Position numbers and translations under genes: made by a program
Assembly: GCA_012934845.2 (NCBI GenBank)
Contig: WNNJ02001288.1
Coordinates: forward strand, 1 to 64,000
DNA length: 64,000 nt
Source of the DNA: Pomphorhynchus laevis
Taxonomy: Eukaryota; Acanthocephala; Palaeacanthocephala; Echinorhynchida; Pomphorhynchidae
Direction: 5' to 3'
Shown: one piece after another, positions 22,372 through 33,202 of the stretch
How positions within the stretch are numbered: the stretch's first letter is position 1
Layout of the letters: each line of letters starts with the position of its first letter
The notes under the pieces: model-generated
Told to the model about the DNA's origin: nothing
Database searches by the model: none
The model's input: the letters and a program-made list of their open reading frames with translations, nothing else

Positions 22372-22471
22372 ATGTCTAACGAAATCAATCCTAATTTTGG
22401 TCAAACGACATGGAATTCTAATGTTAATCATGCCATGAACAATGTCGATTGGACCATTTTCGAATATCCAG
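22372..22471 (+). CDS. Putative first coding exon, Asn-rich hypothetical protein
   Basis: ATG follows a T-rich CAG acceptor by 40 bases. The 33 codons begin MSNEINPNFGQTTWN and end near WTIFEYP, rich in Asn, then a good donor CCAG|GTGAAT. If not spliced, the frame ends after 39 codons. Composition is less AT-rich than its surroundings. No family is recognised. The donor leaves one base, which fits in frame with the exon-like segment at 35,505, giving a possible single gene with a 13-kb intron, but intermediate exons may exist. Confidence is limited because only splice signals, composition and frame support it. Confidence 0.42.
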
Positions 22472-23159
22472 GTGAATATTTTAAATTTTAATGATTTAAT
22501 TACTATTAAATCAGTAATTAACACTATTCTTTTTGTGGATTTGAAAAAGTTTCTATTTCGAGTACAGGAGCATAAAGTTGATACTCGGAATTTGAAAACA
22601 ATTCCTTGACAGCAAATATGCAGTTCATTAGTTCATTTTAGTTCAAATTAGTTCATTCTGTATATACAGAATGAACTAATGTGTTAATGTGTTATTATAT
22701 ACACGGTTCATGTCATATTCGCGAAACACTAAATCTAAAGAATACTCCCTCATTCTGTCCAAATCTGGATGCATTTGATAGAAAGAAAGCTTCTGTTGAG
22801 CCGCAACTCTATCATACACCTGTATATAAACAGTGTCAATGAAGATTTTAATGTGAAACCAATCGGCTTTTAGTTTGGATGATAAATTATTTTGTGTACG
22901 TATTGCTATGAACGAAAAATAGAATTAATTATCTTCCGTGTAATGCTAAGTGTGATCAACTTTAGCACATAGTCTTATCAAAAATGCCTCTGCTACAAAT
23001 TGACAAAATAAACAGATTTTAAATTAGTCAGATTGTATTTTACATTTGCTGATGCAATCAAGATTTGATTCGGTTTTTCCTGTTTTTTCTTACATCCTTT
23101 GTTTTTAATGATCGTTTGACTGTTGTATAATGACTATTGACTAATGCCTAATGACTATT
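22472..23159. other. AT-rich, contains a perfect 34-bp palindrome
   Basis: No gene is seen. Positions 22647-22680 form a perfect palindrome with two 17-base halves (ATTAGTTCATTCTGTAT and its complement). The rest shows nothing recognisable. It would be intron if the exons at 22.4 and 35.5 kb belong together. Confidence 0.45.
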
Positions 23160-23228
23160 GACTATCTTTTGACTATTGCCTCATGCCAAGAGGCAATGGA
23201 GTAAATAAATCTTCCATTATTATTAATA
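23160..23228 (+). mobile_element. Possible LINE 3' tail with hairpin and (ATT) repeats
   Basis: A TTGCCTC/GAGGCAA hairpin is followed by TGGAGTAAATAAATC and an ATT-rich end. The layout (stem-loop, AATAAA-like segment, ATT tail) is the one found at the 3' ends of families A and C, but no coding part can be followed upstream. It may be a very short 5'-truncated insertion. Confidence 0.35.
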
Positions 23229-23579
23229 ATAATTTTGGTCAAATATTACATGCAAGAGATATACCAAACAATTATAATAAACTGAATACGATATAACCAT
23301 ACTATCTAAATAAGAGTTGTAGTATTTTTAAGAGTAAAAAATAAGGGTTATTTTATTATAGCCACTTAGACTTTTTTAAAAAGCCACTATCTGATTGTAA
23401 GTATTTACTCACAAATACAGCAAAGTATTAAAAAAGTACACAAACAAAGTATTAAGACCGAATGCCAAAGAGTGTATTAATAATAAGATTTTCTTACTAA
23501 TACACAAAACAGTGATATATACAAAAACAAGACTCTCTTTATTCTACTTGAATCAAGTCTTCATACCGATATTACGGCC

Positions 23580-25950
23580 TCAAATCCAGAGGGATCTGAG
23601 CCCCCAACCTATCCAACACGCCGCATTCCGACTGAACCACCCGGGGTCTCTCACCCCCCCCCGAAGAGTCCAGTCGGTGCGGACTATGCTGGGTAAACGC
23701 GAGACGAGGAGCTTAAGAAACCTTAGCCTTTGCTCTGGAGGACGTCCTCTCGAAAAGAAGACTAATCCCGAGATAGCCCAAGTACCCCAGAGGCGCACTT
23801 GGGTTTTCCCATTCAACGACAGATGCTGAGCCTCGTTTCAGGACCCACCTAGCTTTCTTCAGGATACGTTTAAGTCTATCCAGGTCAGCTTTCGCTGACC
23901 AGCTCACCGTAATAGTGAACCCCAGGTACTTTACTCGACTTGTTAAGGTGGAAAGTGGTTCAGAGGCAAATATGGCGAAGAGCTCAGATAGTGCTAATCT
24001 CTTAAGTTTTTACTTCGTCGCAGGGAAGCCATGAAAGACAACAACCTGCGATTTGGCGGAGTTTAAAATAAGGTTGGATATGGGTAACTGATCTTTTAAT
24101 CTTATAAAGAAACGGCTGATGTCAGTGACTACGTCTTTACACCTGTGTCCAGTAAACAGGGCTGTGGTGTCATCAGCGTACACTACAAGACGTTGTTCGC
24201 GTATAAATATTTTGAATAAATTAATGGAAGCAGCAAGAAACAAGATGGGAGAAAGAGGTGATCCTTGGGGAACACCTGTAATAGGGTAGAACTGACGCGC
24301 ATTAGGGTTGTCTTCATAGTAAAATCGCTTGGTATACAGCAGGATCTCCATGATGTTAACAATTCTCGCAGGCAACCCGAGGGACCTGAGAGAAGAGATC
24401 ACAAAAGGAATGGAGATGCGGTCAAATGTAGTAGAAAAGTCAAGGAAAACAGCCACATCTAGACGATAGCTATTATACCGACAAAAAAACCTAGAGGGAT
24501 CAAATTACGCGTACTCAAATAGTCGCAGATATTACGCGCAAGCGCGTTTTCGTAAATCGACACGAGGGCATTTTGAATCAAAATGGGTCGCAGATCTTTA
24601 GGGCATGAGCAGGATTTTTTCTTAGGGATATGAACACACTTACTAATATTGATGCCTGCTTCATCGGATGGGGAGGCTAAAAGCATTGTGACGGCCACCT
24701 CTCTTCTCTGATCAGCTGTCAAAAGCTGACAGACCCGAGAAGAAAGTAGAGCGACAGATTTGGAGGTGTCCGGGAGTGGACCCCAGGAGTTAAGGATATC
24801 CATAACTGATAGATCCTTACTCCTGAAGTTACACCAAGGCGAGATTGGTTGAGGTGATTGAGTGGCTCCATAGTTGTGTAGGGCTAGTGACTCCTCCAAA
24901 ACTTTATCAAGGCCTACATTCCCTATCCAACCCAATGCTCTATCCTTAAAGCAAACAAACTTCTCCTTCTTGAAAATCTTCCAAAAGGAAGACTGAGAAG
25001 GATTAAGACAAGCAATGCTCGTCCTATCCTTACTCAGCTGGAACCTATATCTAGTGCTCGAGTATTCATTCGAGAAAGCCTGTCTGGCGGAAACAGTGAG
25101 ATTAAGGAGGTTAATCAGTTTCGCTAGGACCTTGAGTTTCGTCGGATTGGGATTGCATATACGACCTTTATAGGTAGTCGTTAAAATCGCGGTAGCTTGC
25201 GAAAAGAGGTAGGTATTAAATTCGGTCAGACTCTCGTTTCCTATTCTGGGAAAGAGTTGGATAGTCGCCTGAAGGAGGCTACTCTGATCGGATCAAAGTG
25301 AAACCTCCTTCGAGGCAACATATCTTTCTCAATTCTCCAACGAATTAGGTCATGAGAGATGGACAATTGCTGGCGCGACTGCTCCGTGCAGAGGGGTTTT
25401 AACAACCACCCCGACTGAAGCAGTAAAATGTCGAGGATAGAATTTGTGATGTGCAATGAAAGGTAGGGGATGGAGTTTTGTGAATAAGATTACCGTTCCT
25501 ATCTCTGCGAAGTGCTGCATTGATCCAACGACCAGTTCTGTCGTTGAAATCCCCAAGTATCATGTCATAACCGCTGTTAATAATACTATCCAGGAGGTAA
25601 CGGTTCTTGTGAATTTCCCCTGGACGGATGTAGACATTGGCTAGACTGAGGCATTTACCGTTCTTAGTGATTGAAACTACTAAACAAGACATGGCTGGAC
25701 ATGAATAGTTTAATAGGAGAGAGGATCTTAACGATGACTTAACTAAGGTCAAGATTCCTCGAGAAGAATAGTAGTGAGGTGGGGTTATGTACAGAGTATA
25801 GTGTGAACAGATATGATTTGGGATAAATCGAGTAATGTCCTGTGGGAGACGGATAGACGGCGTCTCCTGAAGGACCATAACATCTGCGTCTTCATCAGTT
25901 AAAAGTCTAAGGGCAGTAGCACCTCCCGAATTCCACTAAATGAAATTCAG
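23580..25950 (-). pseudogene. Family B ORF2 (copy B3), broken
   Basis: Endonuclease part at 25878-25399 (V-L-Q-E-T-P-S-I-R-L-P-Q-D, later MILGDFNDRTGRW), linker at 24935-24459, RT at 24456-24010 (V-F-L-D-F-S-T-T-F-D, G-V-P-Q-G-S-P-L-S-P, L-V-V-Y-A-D-D-T-T) and C-terminus at 23907-23580. The RT Asp residues persist, but the N-terminal RT fingers are deleted and the reading frame shifts at least three times. It is not functional. Confidence 0.82.
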
Positions 25951-26129
25951 TGAAAAAGGCTCAGGTTTACTCACCATTGTGTCAGATAAGATGGACGGGA
26001 AGTCAACCTAGACAGAGCTAGGTGCGGGAAGGCTGTCCCTCCCGCCACTAACCACATCCAGGGTCGGTACCCCTGGGCAATATCTTCATTTCCCTGTGAG
26101 GCGGCCCCTTATCTTTTAGTAATTTGCCC

Positions 26130-27185
26130 ATCTCAGAGGCGAAACTCTACGCGCTGATGCAGCTCGCTCTTTTGATTGAAGCCTCGCTAGATCAGGCGAC
26201 ATCGACACTGTGGCTGAACCCAGGAATGCTGCCAAAAGGGGGGGGCATTATCTTCTCAATTTGTGCGAGAATAATTTTTTTGTTGTTTTCAATTAGATGA
26301 AGAATGTCCGTGTTGGACATCTTATCAGCCGGTGCAGATATCGATGCAAATTATCTAATAACATAGGAAGATTCGCCAAAGAATCTTCTCTGATAATCCT
26401 TGAACACTTTGCAGCGTCGCGACTAGGCGGGTCGTCTCCCCCGCAATTGTGGCGGGCAGGGGCTGTAAAACACCTATCCCGCTTTAGCATGTTGTCGCAC
26501 GAAGCCAGACCGCAGACTCCGCAGATCTTCTTTTGGGAGCATGTCGATCCCCAGAGACTCCAAGCGTGGCATAAGTTACAATGGGGGTACGTAAACGCAT
26601 CTTGATTCCACTAGAGTGAAGCGTAGATTTACCCCAGAAAAGGGTTCATAGCTGCTTTAGATAGAATCAGACCATTGTCCAGATCAGCCGAACAGAAGGC
26701 TATTGGGAGGACATCCCTAGCTTTAGACTTGATCCCTCTAATTGAATGCAATTTGTAAGTACTTCTCAGGAGGCCCAAGTCATCCTCCTCAAGCTGAGGA
26801 TGGAAATTAGTAATCGTTAGGGTAGCCTGTATAGGCGTAAGCATTATCCGTCGCAGATGGTATAAGTTCTTATCGAAAGATAATTTGTACGCTTCCATAA
26901 ATGCTGGGGAAGCAAATGACACTTTAATAGAGTTTTCATAATTTTTGACAGTATTGAAAACAACTCTGCCTGAGTAGTGATTGACAAATTCACGCAGAAA
27001 AATACTAAACAATTTGTGCCTCTCGAGAGGCTTAGAGGCTGTAATAATCACCAAGTTATTGAGTTTAGGTATTGGTGGAGTACCCCCGAGTCAGATGCAG
27101 ACAAAGACAAAATATTACTAACTTTGAGATCATTCTTAATCGTTGTAGAACTGGAATTCATACCTTTTTCGTCCATTTCTGTCGA
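26130..27185 (-). pseudogene. Family B ORF1 (copy B3), broken
   Basis: The minus frame 27054-26629 encodes the RRM-like middle (LTITNFHPQLEEDDLGLLRS, then ALSKAAMNPFLG-like end) that aligns with the corresponding part of B2. Downstream, the knuckle region is shifted out of frame: Cys codons around 26,610-26,430 correspond to the three CCHC knuckles, the last visible as H-N-C-G-G-D-D. A basic C-terminus cannot be followed. Role as in B2: nucleic-acid-binding ORF1 protein. Confidence 0.72.
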
Positions 27186-27225
27186 TTTTTGTTGTGAAAG
27201 TAGAATCTTTTGATGCTCTGCAAGC

Positions 27226-28254
27226 GTTTACATTTTTAGTTTCATAAATTTGAACTTAATATACTTAATTTGCTTAAGTTTATGAAAAGGTTATAAAATG
27301 AACACCTAATGCATTGATCCTTCCGCAGTGCAATGATATCATGGATTTCATCAACATACTTGCAAAGCTATTATCGAATCAGTTTGTACCAAATAGAATT
27401 CTACCAAATAGAATTTGCTACAAGTCGACCTTGAGAAGAGTTTCAAAAATATGTCTTTCAGGATTTCAACTGATGCAGAAGAGATTTTGCTAAATTGTGG
27501 ACCTGATTTTATCCCTCTACATATACCTAGTATATCTGAGATACGCTGAGGTAGTGCTGAATAACCTCCGAACTCAATCGTTTGGGACTGTTATAACATG
27601 AAATTATATGTAGACGCCGATCAAAGCTACTATCACCAACAATGAGCGGGACAGAAAAAACAGCAATGAAGACATAATAATATGCAAATCAAACAAAGTG
27701 CGAGCACTTTCTATACTTAATACCAAGGACAATGTATAACATGGGAACTTATTACTAATGAGTTATAAGTTTGTTAAATTTCCAACGACCAACCAATTCT
27801 TGTCGAAATTCACAAAGAAGGCAAGTTGAGCAAGCCTCAATACAACGAAGATCTACAGGTGTGTCAGCTGGATACTTATATTTGTTCTAAAAATTGCACA
27901 AACCAATCTTAACATTCCGTCCAATAATTTCATCGTTTATGTGTTTCGGACAAAAATTGGCAAAAATGATCAGCAAATTATTAAATGTTTGCAAATCTCT
28001 GAGTTTCTCTATAATTAAGCATGACCCTAAATTCACAAAGTATATTAAATATCATAACTTTAATACTTGTTTCGTTGCAACAGCGGATTACATTTCATTA
28101 TTTACCAAAATCGCTTTAACATATTATTATTATCACTACAAAAAATATTTACAGCTTAAACACACATTTGAGATCTAAAATAAATACAATCTAAAATAAA
28201 TACATTCTTACAAGATTAACATACACAATCTAATATACATACAAAACATATTAC
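27226..28254. other. AT-rich spacer, nothing recognised
   Basis: No domain, repeat or RNA was recognised. The last 80 bases (A-rich, with CTAAAATAAATACA repeated) precede the ATG of the next element and may be its 5' UTR. The 94-codon frame at 27894-28178 has no recognisable features. Confidence 0.4.
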
Positions 28255-28259
28255 AAACA

Positions 28260-29240
28260 ATGCCGCGAAGGAAGCCCAGCTCCATAACAAAATGCTGTGG
28301 ATGCAATGGCCCCAACGCTGTTTGTCGGGGATGTCGATGCGGAAAGATGAACATCCCGTGCGTCAATTATGGGGCTATAAAATGCTCTAACAGACGGTCG
28401 CCTAACAAAATTCCGCAGAATGGTCTCGGAGACAATCAAATCGCAATTATCAATGAGCCTGGTCAGCCGCACCCTCAGTCATCAGAGTCGATCTTCTTGA
28501 ATAGCAATATCCAAACCCAACAAACAATGATATCACCCGAAGTTACTATCGAAAGATATAGTTCCGTCAATACCATCGAGGATATTTACAATGAAGTTAT
28601 CCAATGGAGGTCAAACCTACTCAGACTGCCCGCCTGCAACGTTAGCAATATGATCATAGAAACCATATCTACATTTTACTTAAAAGTTGGAATAAACAAG
28701 GCTGGCGAACCTTCTGCAATCAAATCAGCTGTAGCGTTTTCCCAATGCCTACTGCAGCGGATTCCGACGAAAAAGGTGTCGCTAGTTCGCAAAACCCTCA
28801 AACGGAGGTTTACTCATTGGCAACAAAAGAATTTTAGTGAACTCTTCATCGAAGCAGAAAACCTTCAACGCAACTTGCAGCTGCAAACTAAATCAATCAC
28901 CCATGATTGGAACAAGCGTTATAGAAAATTGATGGTACAAGGAAAGATAACCGCCGGAACGCACGTACTCGAAGACAAAACAAAGTTTACGGTCCTGTCA
29001 CCAGACTGTCAAATGAACGGAAAATCCGTCAAAACCATGCTTCAGGATTTGCATCCGCCCGCTGTCGAACCTTCCTCCGATATTTTGCTATCCGCCAGAC
29101 ATAGAAAGTCGAAATATCATCATGCCTGCCGATTTTATATACTTGACGAAAATGCCATCATCAGAGCATGCAAACAGACACATGGAGGCACTGGACCATC
29201 CGGTCTTGATGCATTTGCGTGGCGACACATGCTTACCTGA
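28260..29240 (+). pseudogene. N-terminal part of the R2-like LINE protein, with Cys-rich module
   Basis: The frame starts at the first ATG after an A-rich leader and runs 326 codons. Residues 12-45 form a compact Cys-rich module: C-C-x8-C-x2-C-x-C-x6-C, then Y instead of C two residues on, and K-C-S-N-R. It recalls CXC (tesmin/TSO1-like) zinc-binding repeats and is probably a DNA- or RNA-binding zinc module. The remaining residues are hydrophilic and lead toward the RT fingers (HGGTGPSGLDAFAWRHML). The stop at 29,238 interrupts the protein before the RT. The same Cys spacing occurs in the family A relative at 43,471. Confidence 0.75.
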
Positions 29241-29254
29241 TTTAGTACTAAATC

Positions 29255-30540
29255 TAACAACCTAGCCAGGTCCCTTGCAGGTTTGACGATCCGCATCGCG
29301 ACTGAGTCGTTCGGTACAGGGTATCTCGAAGTTTTTACCGCATGCAGACTAATCGCACTAGAAAGAAAACAGGCGAAATTAGACCAGTAGGTATATTTGA
29401 CTCATCCCGACGCATTATAAGCAAGGCAATCCTGCATATTATTTCCACAGACATAGAAGACGTTTATGATAAAGTGCAACTTGCCGCAGGCCAAAAAAGT
29501 GGCATCGACTACGCCGTACACTCGCTCCGTAGCGCTAACCGTGAACATCCTGGCATCTGCTTGATGGCAATCGACGCCTCCAACGCTTTCAACTCAATTA
29601 ATCGAGCTGCATATCTTCACAATATAGAACACGTTTGTCCATCCCTTCATTGCGCTTTGCTTAATTTTATACCAAACCCCATCACAGCTCACCCTAGGTG
29701 GTAGCAGTATATACTCATTGGAAGGCTTCACTCAAGGTGACCCTTTCGTAACGGCTGGTCTCTCATTAGCATCCCTTCCGCTAATCGACACAATACAACG
29801 GTCCGTTCCAAACATAACTCGGAAATGGTATGCCAATGATGCCAACTTCGTCGGTTACCCATATCAATTAAAAAAAGTTTGGGAAATTCTAGTCAAGGAA
29901 GGACCGAAATACGGATACCACGTAAACGCGTCAAAATCTTAGATACTCTCACACAGTCCACTATGTCAAAACAATTTGCCACCTCCACAAATGCATGAAA
30001 GATCGGCCGGCTTGTCAATCCTTGGTTCACCTGTAGGTTCACTTGAGTATGAACAAGAAGCGATCACCCAACATCTAAAAAATTGGAACCTCCTCGTCAC
30101 TCGCCTGACATCAGTCGCCAAGATAGATCCGCAAGTTGCTTTTACAGGGCTTACCCAGGCCATTCAAGCAAAGTGAACCCGCGTACTACGAACTTGTCAA
30201 TGCCAACCCGTATGGCTAGCGGAATTGTCGGAAGCAATAAAATCAAGCCTTTTACCAGAGAAAACAAGAAACTCGTGCGTCGATGAATGGCATACAATTT
30301 TGACCTCTCCGCTTAAGCTAGGCGGCATTGGAGTATTTGACCCATCTTTTATGGCACACCTGGACTACAAAGCGTCTATACAAATTTGTTCTACGTATGA
30401 CAGCAATCCAGGCTGAAACTCCCTACGTGATTGACAGAGAATCATGTTCAAGCGGATCTCAACCTGCTGGGTCATGGCTTTCCAAGAGCGCATCACTCAA
30501 TCACCCATTTATCATAACCCGGCACTTAAAAACATTCTAG
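29255..30540 (+). pseudogene. R2-like LINE reverse transcriptase domain, broken
   Basis: RT motifs in several frames: fingers at 29342-29704 (I-R-P-V-G-I-F-D-S-S-R-R, A-I-D-A-S-N-A-F-N-S-I-N-R with the first catalytic Asp), palm at 29718-29942 (G-F-T-Q-G-D-P-F, W-Y-A-N-D-A-N-F-V-G). The usual Y-A-D-D is Y-A-N-D here, so one catalytic Asp is lost. The thumb follows at 29976-30416 (GLSILGSPVGS, later L-G-G-I-G-V-F-D-P). The G-P-K-Y-G-Y segment after the palm is typical of this RT type in invertebrate genomes. Dead by both frame breaks and active-site change. Confidence 0.78.
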
Positions 30541-30584
30541 CACACGCATTAAGAGACGGTGCGTCTGCCTGGTTAAGCCATAAC

Positions 30585-30806
30585 AAGAAAGACTATCTTA
30601 TAACAAGATATTAAACTATCTTATAACAAGATAGTTTAAATGATATAACAAGATATCTTATTTAAACTATTCAAGATAGTTTAAATGATATAACAAGATA
30701 TCTTATAACAAGATATTAAACTATCTTATAACAAGATAGTTTAAACTCTTGGCTGAGTTTAAACTCTTGCCATAGTTTAAACTCTTGGCATAGTTTAAAC
30801 TCCTGC
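30585..30806. repeat. Palindromic AT-rich block inside the R2-like LINE
   Basis: Multiple interleaved inverted and direct repeats built from ATAACAAGATA, AAACTATCTT and AAGATAGTTTAAA, followed by four copies of TTTAAACTC(T/C)TG(C/G). The block splits coding sequence that continues on both sides, so it was inserted into, or grew by slippage within, the element. Confidence 0.75.
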
Positions 30807-31518
30807 CTCTAAAAAACGAAAACTTCCACTTAACCTCTAACGAATTCACCGATGCCATTTCAACGCGATATGGTTTAATGCCCAATAACCTGATCGGTTA
30901 ACACTGCTCATGTGGAGCTGAATTAGAGGTCGAACATGCCCTCTCATGCAGAAAAGGTGGCCTCCCAACCATCAGGCACAATGCGTTACGTGACATAATT
31001 GCTCATGAACTAACCAGTGTGTGTGTCACTGCGTGGAAATCGAACCACAATTATTTCCAGTTCCAGACAACCTTACATTTAACACGTCAAGCACTTCAAT
31101 AGAATATGGAGCAAGGCTAGACGCGGTAGGAACAGGACTCAGCGGCACACGATATGAGCGGACATTCTTGAATGTCAGTGTCTTTTCCATTTTTGCTCAA
31201 TCGTTTTCCAACCGAGCCCTCTCGTCCTCGTTCGAGTATAACGAGAACAAGAAGATTTCTAAATACGAAGAAAGAGTGATAACAGGCGAAAAAGGTTCGT
31301 TTGTACCTTTTATCTTATCATCGTCAGGTGGACTAGGAGATTGCGCTCGATCTTTAATAAAATCAATCGCTACTGCAAAATCAAGACTGATCCTCACTAG
31401 CTACGCCGACATAATATCAAACCTTAAAAGCAGGTTGTCGTTTGAAGTGGTCTGTGCTTCATCCGCGTGCCTACGAGCCCCGAGAAGTTCGAGAGGGAAC
31501 GCGCAAACTAACATTTAA
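30807..31518 (+). pseudogene. R2-like LINE C-terminal zinc motif and restriction-like endonuclease
   Basis: A C-S-C-G-x8-H-A-L-S-C motif (about 30,906-30,953) is followed by G-G-L-P-T-I-R-H-N-A-L-R-D and the nuclease fold: A-R-L-D-A-V-G at about 31,112-31,132, then S-V-F-S-I-F-A-Q-S, K-Y-E-E-R-V, E-K-G-S-F-V-P-F and S-S-S-G-G-L-G. This pattern (RLD, D-V-x-V-F-N-P, E-x-x-S-F-x-P-L, GG) marks the restriction-like endonuclease at the C-terminus of R2-group LINEs. The second acidic position reads N (FLNVSVF), probably inactivating. The final frame (31021-31518) ends C-L-R-A-P-R-S-S-R-G-N, the usual C-terminal signature. Confidence 0.8.
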
Positions 31519-31681
31519 TAAGTTTAAATTTTATTTAACATTCAAAGATTTTCAAAATTGATTGTTTTTCGAAAGAAAAAGATTATCTTAAAAAATTAAT
31601 TTACACCAGAGTGAGCAAAAGCTCGTTACAAGGTGATTCACAATAGTCACAAAGTTAAAATAAAAAGAAAATGAAAAAATG

Positions 31682-32624
31682 TTATGTAATTGTAGTCACA
31701 AAGTTCTTCAATTGTCGTTTGAATGCAGTTTTTGATGCACATGTTACTATGTGAGCAGGTAGATTGTTCCATACAGTGCGCACCCTATCTGGTAAACCTC
31801 TGCATACATCTTTGATGTGCCGTTTCGCCATGATGTGAAGGCCGTGACCTCTGAGTGTTGATTCCTTGCGGATGGGGAAGATATTTGTCAAAGGATGATT
31901 ACGACGGTTTACGGCTGCCCATGACATCATCAAGTCTGATATTAAGAGAGACCTTTCTATTGATGTAACGCCTAGCAAGTGAATTCTACTTTCAAATGGT
32001 AAGCCTCTTATTGAGGGAACCAAATGCGTTGCTTTGCGTAGCACCATTTCAATATTCCTATGCTCAGTTTTTGATTGAGGATGCATGGTTTGCGATGCAT
32101 ATAACATGTGACTCAGAATCAACGATTCGTAAAGTGGTTTAAATGACGGAATGTCGACTCTGCGAATAGTTCTGCGTAGCATATCAAGAATTTATAAGCA
32201 CTTAGTTTTGACTGCAGCGGAGTTGATATTTGTTTTTAGGTCATCTGTTATTATTACACCTAGGTCATTGTAAGAGTTGACCACGTTTATTTGCCTTCCG
32301 CTTACTTCATAGTTTGCAATTTCTTTTCCTGTTGATGAATGTCTCCAATTCAGCAAGCACTATTCGCTCCAAGAGTTTGCAAGATATGCATGTAAGGCTG
32401 ATTGGACGGTAGTTCGATAAACGTGATTTATTTCCTTTCTTATAGATCGGGCACACTATTGCGGTTCTCCAGTCATCAGGTAAGGTCGATGTATACAACG
32501 AGGCAACAAATAGGCGATGAAGATGTGTACACACAGTGGTAGCGAGTTCACGTAGGGCAATTGACGGTATGCCGTTTGGCCCAGAGGAATTAGTTCTTGA
32601 TAGTATTCTTAGTTCCGAGAACAC
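31682..32624 (-). pseudogene. Family E RT fragments lacking the catalytic palm
   Basis: The first piece (32624-32307) has the fingers: SGPNGIPSIALRE, W-R-T-A-I-V-C-P-I-Y-K-K-G-N and NYRPISLTCISCKLLERIV. The second (32182-31682) has the thumb and C-terminus: Y-E-S-L-I-L-S-H-M-L-Y-A-S, A-T-H-L-V-P-S-I-R-G-L-P-F, R-G-H-G-L and V-W-N-N-L-P-A-H-I-V, ending F-K-R-Q-L-K-N-F. The palm with both Asp motifs is deleted. Confidence 0.8.
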
Positions 32625-33202
32625 ATTATTCAGTTGAACGAATTTTAGGCATTCGTCTAGATTAGCTTAGTCATTATTCCTTTCGAAACGTCCGAACGTT
32701 ACCTTCTTACTGATTGATGACGAGTTCGCCATTGCAAATTCGTTTGTAAATAAATCAGCAATCGATATTTGGTCGCATACCAAGTTGTCCGCATCGTTTA
32801 ATACGCATTGTAGTTAAGCGTGTCTTAATTTGCTCTGCTTGGTTACAAACGAATAGAATCGCTTTAAGTCAGACCGAATTTGGGAACATAGATTATTCAG
32901 GAATGTCCGTGGCTCAATGCGTTTAATTGACATCGCGTAGTTTCGAGCTTTTCTGTAAGCCTCGAAAGTGCCGTGCCCAGTTCTGTATTTGTGAAATGCC
33001 AAGTTGCGTTTTTTGATTGCCTGTCTAACAGAGTGTACGAGCCACTGAGTTACTTGTCTTGGTTTCATTTTTACGCTCATGGTATGTGAAAATATGTCAA
33101 TCAGGTGACGGAGCACGTCTCGAAAATCGTTAAATGCCTTGTTTACGCCTACGGAGAATGGATCAAGCTACTGATGATGTGACAACAGCGCGGCAATAGT
33201 GG

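Larger units (their letters stand above)
23510..27225 (-). mobile_element. LINE family B (Jockey/I-like), copy B3
   Basis: Full-length-like minus copy co-linear with B2. From right to left: ORF1 (about 27.18-26.13 kb), ORF2 start (about 25.95 kb) with endonuclease, linker, RT and the C-terminal signature VRLWGTWAISGLVFF, then the 3' UTR to about 23,510. Frames are broken at several places and a segment near 24,480 is lost between the linker and the RT. Divergence from B2 is moderate, so the two inserted separately. Confidence 0.85.
28255..31540 (+). mobile_element. R2-group-like LINE with C-terminal restriction-like endonuclease
   Basis: A single-ORF type LINE on the plus strand: Cys-rich N-terminus, RT, zinc motif and a PD-(D/E)XK-type endonuclease at the C-terminus. 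This is unlike all other LINEs of the window, which have an N-terminal APE endonuclease or have lost it. RT landmarks are GEIRPVGIFDSSRRIISKAI, LMAIDASNAFNSINR, F-T-Q-G-D-P-F and K-W-Y-A-N-D-A. A palindromic block (30,585-30,800) interrupts it before the endonuclease. Several stops and frameshifts make it a dead copy. RT type and C-terminal nuclease suggest the R2/R4/NeSL/Hero assemblage; the precise clade is not decided. Confidence 0.82.

Noticed and set aside
27894-28178. 94-codon open frame before the R2-like LINE
   Set aside because: No start context, no domain, AT-driven composition; it ends just before the leader of the element.
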